DNA from: Proteiniphilum sp.
GTDB lineage: Bacteria; Bacteroidota; Bacteroidia; Bacteroidales; Dysgonomonadaceae
Length of the DNA: 10,114 nt
Reading direction: 5' to 3'
Assembly: GCA_012728465.1 (NCBI GenBank)
Contig: JAAYFB010000034.1
Coordinates: 1 to 10,114, forward strand
Part shown: piece by piece, positions 6,964 to 10,114 of the stretch
How the letters are laid out: each line of letters begins with the position of its first letter
How positions within the stretch are numbered: the first letter of the stretch is position 1
Program-made: the position numbers and the translations under genes
The notes under the pieces: model-generated
Database searches by the model: none
What the model was told of the DNA's origin: nothing
The model's input: only the letters and a program-made list of their open reading frames with translations

Positions 6964-7596
6964 ATGCTTCTACGTAAAGAGTATATTGATGATGATGTGC
7001 TACTTGGCATACGCGAGATGAGCAACAGTCGAAACTCTCTTATCAACATGTTGCCCGAGGGACAGCGTGATGCCATTCTCGAGCAAATATCTGAAATGAA
7101 ATCCGAAACTAGAATTATTGAATGGTTAAACACTCGAGTTCTTCTATACGAACTATTAGGAAAAGAGAAGATTATATCCAACCATCCGAGTGGACGACCT
7201 TTTTTGATAGACAAGTCATATAAAATAAGTATTTCGCACACACGTGGATATGTTGCCATTTTGCTAAGCAGATCAAGACCAGTGGGAATAGATATAGAGA
7301 CCATCTCGGAAAGAGTGTCGAAAGTCTCAGAAAAGTTCATCTCAAATAAAGAGTATATTGACCCATCAAACAAAGTAGTTCACCAACTTCTACATTGGTC
7401 GGCAAAAGAGACCTTATTTAAAATACTTAAGATGGGAGAGGTTGACTTTAAAGAACATCTTCACATATTACCTTTTAATCCACAAAAAGAGGGAGTGTTT
7501 GAAGCAAGAGAATACAAGACTAATATGCAAAAAAGTTACATTATCCACTATGAAGTTCTAGATGACGCAGTGCTTACATGGGCGGTGGATAAATAA
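6964..7596 (+). CDS. 4'-phosphopantetheinyl transferase (Sfp-type fold)
   Basis: Moves the phosphopantetheine arm of coenzyme A onto a conserved Ser of acyl- or peptidyl-carrier proteins. ATG at 6964 gives 210 residues, fitting the two-lobe Sfp type rather than the ~120-residue AcpS type. Motifs: GRPFL (77-81) with ISISHTRGYVAIL (88-100); VGIDIE (107-112) with magnesium-binding D110 and E112; and WSAKETLFKI (145-154) with E149 and K153. These correspond to Sfp D107, E109, E151 and K155. An in-frame TTG at 6931 overlaps the gldE stop by four bases and would add 11 residues; the ATG gives the more family-like start. It is closely linked to gldE. No carrier protein or synthase gene lies in the window, so the target (fatty-acid ACP or a secondary product) is unknown. 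Confidence 0.9.
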   Translation: MLLRKEYIDDDVLLGIREMSNSRNSLINMLPEGQRDAILEQISEMKSETRIIEWLNTRVLLYELLGKEKIISNHPSGRPFLIDKSYKISISHTRGYVAILLSRSRPVGIDIETISERVSKVSEKFISNKEYIDPSNKVVHQLLHWSAKETLFKILKMGEVDFKEHLHILPFNPQKEGVFEAREYKTNMQKSYIIHYEVLDDAVLTWAVDK

Positions 7597-7667
7597 GTCT
7601 TACCACAACCAATAATTACCAAATAAAACGACTTACTGTAATACTAAAGCATACACAATCACACATT

Positions 7668-9716
7668 ATGAAACGCACTTCAATAATTACTCTACTAGTA
7701 ATTGCAAGTATTATCTTTTTCCACACAACTACCACTGCTCAAAGCAATAGCTGGCAACTTCATCTAGAGGAACTTGCCGAAGAAGGCATGGACGAGGAGA
7801 GTATAGAAAACATGTATCAAGAGTTGACAACGCTAGAAAGCAACCCATTGAATTTAAATACCGTGTCGAGAAGCGAACTTGAACGCATGCCATTACTTAG
7901 CTATGAGCAAGCAACAAGCATTGCCGACTTTTTAGAAAAAAATCGACCTATATTCACGACATTTGAACTCAGAAATGTTCCTCGATTAGACTTCAAAACA
8001 ATTGAAATGATACTACCACTCTTTTACGTGGGTGAAATGGATAAGAAAAGAACATCAGTAGCTGATATGATACGATATGGCAAGCACGAATTATCAAACA
8101 GATTAGACAAAACACTTAACCAGCGTGCTGGATACAAACAATATTCCGATAGCATACTACAAAAATATCCCAACAGGAAATATGCTGGTGAGGACTTCTA
8201 CACAGCATTAAAATATTCATTCTCTTATCGTGATAAGGTTCAATTTGGAGTGATTGGAGAAAAAGATGCAGGCGAACCCTTTTGGCAAAAGAACTACCCT
8301 AAGGGGTATGACCACTATGGTTTTCACTTAATAGTCAGGGACATTGGCAACCTCAAAACAGTAGCCGTTGGCGACTATAGGTTATCATTTGGACAGGGAT
8401 TAATTCTCAATAACGACTTTATGCTATCAAAAGCATGGGCTACTAACAGCATCATAAAGCGTACACAGGAACCAAAAAGACATTTCTCTACCGCTGAATC
8501 TGGATTCTTTAGAGGTATATCTGCAGTTTATCAAATTGGCAAAGTTAGCGTTACTGCTTTCTATTCTAACAAAGCATTTGATGCCAACATATCAGAATAT
8601 GGAGAGATGACCTCTTTCAAAACTGATGGATACCACCGCACTCCACTTGAAATTGATAAAAAAAACAATTCGCGAGAGCAAGTCATAGGAGCAAATATCA
8701 ATTGGCGAAAGTCAGGACTCCAAATTGGAGCAAGTGCACTATATCATAAATATAACCGAATGCTAAATCCAACATATAGAGACTACAATATATTCTACCT
8801 GCGAAACACACATAGCTATAATGCAAGCATCGACTATTCGTACTACCACTCAAAATTTGCTTTTGCTGGAGAAGTTGCTATAGCACCCAACAAAGCTGTC
8901 GCGGCAGTAAATATCCTACAATATAACCCCAATTATCTATACTCCTTCTCGCTTCTTCACCGACATCTACCCACTACTTACAATGCAATACACTCAAAGG
9001 CATTTATGGAAGGATCAAGAACACAAAACGAGAATGGAATATATCTCGGAAGCACCCTCAAGCCGTTTCGCAATTTTTCTACTACTGCATACATTGATGT
9101 TTTCAAATTTCCATGGCTAAGATATCAGGTAGATGCACCATCTAAAGGCATTGACACCTACTTCCTTGCCGATTATGCAATCAGCAAAACATCTAACATT
9201 GAGTTTAGATACAAATACAAGCAAAAGGAGGAAAACGCCAAATATCCAGACGTAGAACGTACTGTTCTACCCTACAACACACAAAAGGCAAGAATAAGAT
9301 ACAGCAACAACTTGCTAAACGGCTGGCAATTTAGAACCACAGCAGACCTGGCTATATTCAAGAGAAAACATTTCGAAAAGGAGTCAGGGCACATGTTTTC
9401 TCAGGCAGTAGGACATAGAGGGAATGACAAGATACAGGGTGATTTATATGCATCCTATTTCAAATCCGACTCATATGCAGCACGATTATATTCATACGAA
9501 CGCAACATATTGTCCACATTCTACATGCCATCGTTTTATGGTGAAGGCATAAGAGTTGCACTTTCAGGAAGATATTATATCACTCCAATGCTATCAGTTT
9601 CGCTGAAAATAGGATACACCAACTATTTTGATAGAAAAACCATTGGCAAAGACACAGAACAGATAAATGGAAACACTCGTGCCGACATCTTTACATATGT
9701 AAGATGGAAATTTTGA
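7668..9716 (+). CDS. Secreted helix-hairpin-helix / outer-membrane beta-barrel protein, Bacteroidota family
   Basis: 682 residues. A Sec signal peptide covers about 1-24 (basic MKR, hydrophobic core, likely cut after A24 in TTTTAQS). Next is a ComEA-like double helix-hairpin-helix region (about 58-122) with the pattern NPLNLNTVSRSELERMPLL, then ADFLEKNRPIFTTFELRNV. From about 140 to the end alternating, aromatic-rich strands suggest a beta-barrel; the last residues TYVRWKF end in Phe as in outer-membrane proteins recognised by BAM. Motifs FGVIGEKDAGEPFW and VGDYRLSFGQGLIL look like those of a conserved uncharacterised Bacteroidota family that I recall, usually annotated only as helix-hairpin-helix domain-containing. 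No lipobox or T9SS C-terminal domain is seen. It lies 71 bases after the transferase with no terminator between, so co-transcription is possible. The HhH part suggests DNA or peptidoglycan-side contact in the periplasm, but the function is unknown. Confidence 0.85.
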   Translation: MKRTSIITLLVIASIIFFHTTTTAQSNSWQLHLEELAEEGMDEESIENMYQELTTLESNPLNLNTVSRSELERMPLLSYEQATSIADFLEKNRPIFTTFELRNVPRLDFKTIEMILPLFYVGEMDKKRTSVADMIRYGKHELSNRLDKTLNQRAGYKQYSDSILQKYPNRKYAGEDFYTALKYSFSYRDKVQFGVIGEKDAGEPFWQKNYPKGYDHYGFHLIVRDIGNLKTVAVGDYRLSFGQGLILNNDFMLSKAWATNSIIKRTQEPKRHFSTAESGFFRGISAVYQIGKVSVTAFYSNKAFDANISEYGEMTSFKTDGYHRTPLEIDKKNNSREQVIGANINWRKSGLQIGASALYHKYNRMLNPTYRDYNIFYLRNTHSYNASIDYSYYHSKFAFAGEVAIAPNKAVAAVNILQYNPNYLYSFSLLHRHLPTTYNAIHSKAFMEGSRTQNENGIYLGSTLKPFRNFSTTAYIDVFKFPWLRYQVDAPSKGIDTYFLADYAISKTSNIEFRYKYKQKEENAKYPDVERTVLPYNTQKARIRYSNNLLNGWQFRTTADLAIFKRKHFEKESGHMFSQAVGHRGNDKIQGDLYASYFKSDSYAARLYSYERNILSTFYMPSFYGEGIRVALSGRYYITPMLSVSLKIGYTNYFDRKTIGKDTEQINGNTRADIFTYVRWKF

Positions 9717-9832
9717 GCTGGAATATTAAAGCAATAAACAGCTAACTAATAAATATATGTGAGGGGTAACTATACATTAAAAAAGTTATTCATTATCATC
9801 TCAAAAACCGTTAACTAACACTAATCATATGT

Positions 9833-9978
9833 ATAAATATACTAATTCAATGTCATTGCAGAGTTGCATTCATAGCTCTCAAATGATTTTATTGTGATAA
9901 ATACTTTGTTTTGACAGCTTTGCATAAAAAGTATTGTCATAAACAGAGAGATATGACAATAAATAAACTAATTCAATG
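9833..9978 (+). repeat. Diverged direct duplication, copies at 9833-9852 and 9959-9978
   Basis: ATAAATATACTAATTCAATG (9833-9852) recurs as ATAAATAAACTAATTCAATG (9959-9978), 19 of 20 identical, offset 126 bases. Beyond the 20-mer both copies continue with alignable pieces CATTG(C/T)AG and ATAGCT(C/T)T separated by small insertions or deletions (about 9853-9880 and 9985-10004). This looks like an old duplication of some 45 bases in non-coding DNA. Confidence 0.6.
9932..9961. terminator. 10-bp inverted repeat, possible minus-strand terminator or operator
   Basis: TATTGTCATA (9932-9941) and TATGACAATA (9952-9961) pair perfectly around a 10-base loop. Read on the minus strand the stem is followed by CTTTTTATG, so it could end a transcript coming from the right edge; on the plus strand no T run follows. 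The stem has only three G-C pairs. A related TTGACA at 9911-9916 hints at an operator cluster instead. Confidence 0.35.
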
Positions 9979-10014
9979 ATAATTAGCATTGTAGTTGATA
10001 GCTTTTAATTATAA

Positions 10015-10046
10015 TTCATGCATTTACAATGTTGTAAATGCATGAA
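10015..10046. repeat. Perfect inverted repeat at the first unit of the 42-bp array
   Basis: TTCATGCATTTACAA (10015-10029) and TTGTAAATGCATGAA (10032-10046) are exact inverse complements with two bases between. The inner 9-bp arms belong to every array unit; the outer six bases on each side are specific to this first unit, because the second unit (10063-10082) is symmetric only over its inner arms. Confidence 0.85.
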
Positions 10047-10114
10047 ATCGTTTGGTTTGGTTCATTTACAATGTTGTAAATGGATGAAATCTTTTGGTTT
10101 GGTGCATTTACAAT
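10021..10114. repeat. Tandem array of 42-bp units, each with a 20-bp palindrome; continues past window
   Basis: Units start at 10021, 10063 and 10105 (the last cut after 10 bases). Units 1 and 2 differ at only three of 42 positions: 10041/10083 (C/G), 10050/10092 (G/T) and 10062/10104 (T/G). Each unit begins with CATTTACAATGTTGTAAATG, a palindrome with 9-bp arms, followed by a conserved 22-base GATGAAATC-TTTGGTTTGG segment. Because 42 is a multiple of three, open frames persist. On the plus strand ATG at 10018 opens a 14-residue repeat HLQCCKCMKSFGLV. On the minus strand a frame repeating IVNAPNQKISSIYN enters from the right and stops at TGA 10016-10018. The array could be coding on either strand or a non-coding minisatellite. 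It is not a CRISPR, because the inter-palindrome segments are nearly identical. Confidence 0.9.

Larger units (their letters stand above)
9717..10014. other. AT-rich intergenic region with degenerate repeats
   Basis: About 300 bases with no supported gene. The longest ATG frame noticed (9829-9897, 22 codons) has no distinguishing features. Possible plus-strand promoter: TTG (9892-9894), 20 bases, CAGCTTTG (9915-9922), one mismatch from the Bacteroidota consensus; it would read into the repeat array at the right edge. No clear terminator for the barrel-protein gene is visible just after its stop. The duplication and inverted repeat inside this stretch are listed separately. Confidence 0.5.

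Noticed and set aside
5644..7373. Minus-strand open frames of 113, 124 and 139 codons opposite gldE and the transferase gene
   Set aside because: Antisense shadows of well-supported plus-strand genes; no recognisable motifs.
9829..9897. 22-codon ATG frame downstream of the barrel-protein gene
   Set aside because: Too short, no motif, and it crosses one copy of a non-coding duplication.
10021..10114. CRISPR array
   Set aside because: Spacing is regular but the segments between palindromes are 19/22 identical, so there are no distinct spacers; no cas gene is visible.

Overview
The window looks like chromosomal DNA from a member of the Bacteroidota, most likely the order Bacteroidales. Four things suggest this: low G+C; start codons without Shine-Dalgarno sequences; promoters of the TTG-N17-23-TAnnTTTG type; and lineage-typical genes (gldE, a Bacteroidota-style RNase G, an HU gene followed by a tiny Lys/Arg-rich ORF, and a helix-hairpin-helix outer-membrane barrel protein). 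I cannot name the genus. Most of the window is ordinary housekeeping sequence.

Left part (1-2400): a truncated catalase gene on the minus strand (its 3' half lies outside the window) diverges from a complete class II fumarase gene (fumC) on the plus strand. A strong hairpin at 2361-2400 is shared as a terminator between fumC and the convergent RNase G gene.

Middle part (2430-4662): a minus-strand block reads, in transcription order, HU DNA-binding protein, a 30-residue extremely basic protein, a leader with several hairpins, then a GTG-initiated ribonuclease G gene. HU has a consensus Bacteroidota promoter. The intergenic region after it (to about 5046) holds no convincing gene, although mutY is often found there in relatives.

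Right part (4963-9716): plus-strand genes ssb (own promoter and terminator), gldE (CNNM/CBS/CorC membrane protein), a 4'-phosphopantetheinyl transferase and a 682-residue secreted helix-hairpin-helix/beta-barrel protein. ssb serves replication and repair, the transferase activates carrier proteins, and gldE and the barrel protein are envelope proteins. The last three are close together and may be co-transcribed.

Right edge (9717-10114): about 300 bases without a gene carry a diverged direct duplication and an inverted repeat. Then begins a tandem array of 42-bp units, each containing a 20-bp palindrome, that runs off the window. This array is the least explained item here. Both strands of it are open in one frame, so it may be the edge of a repeat-encoding gene or a non-coding repeat element. 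I see no clear new defence, mobile or biosynthetic system within the window itself.
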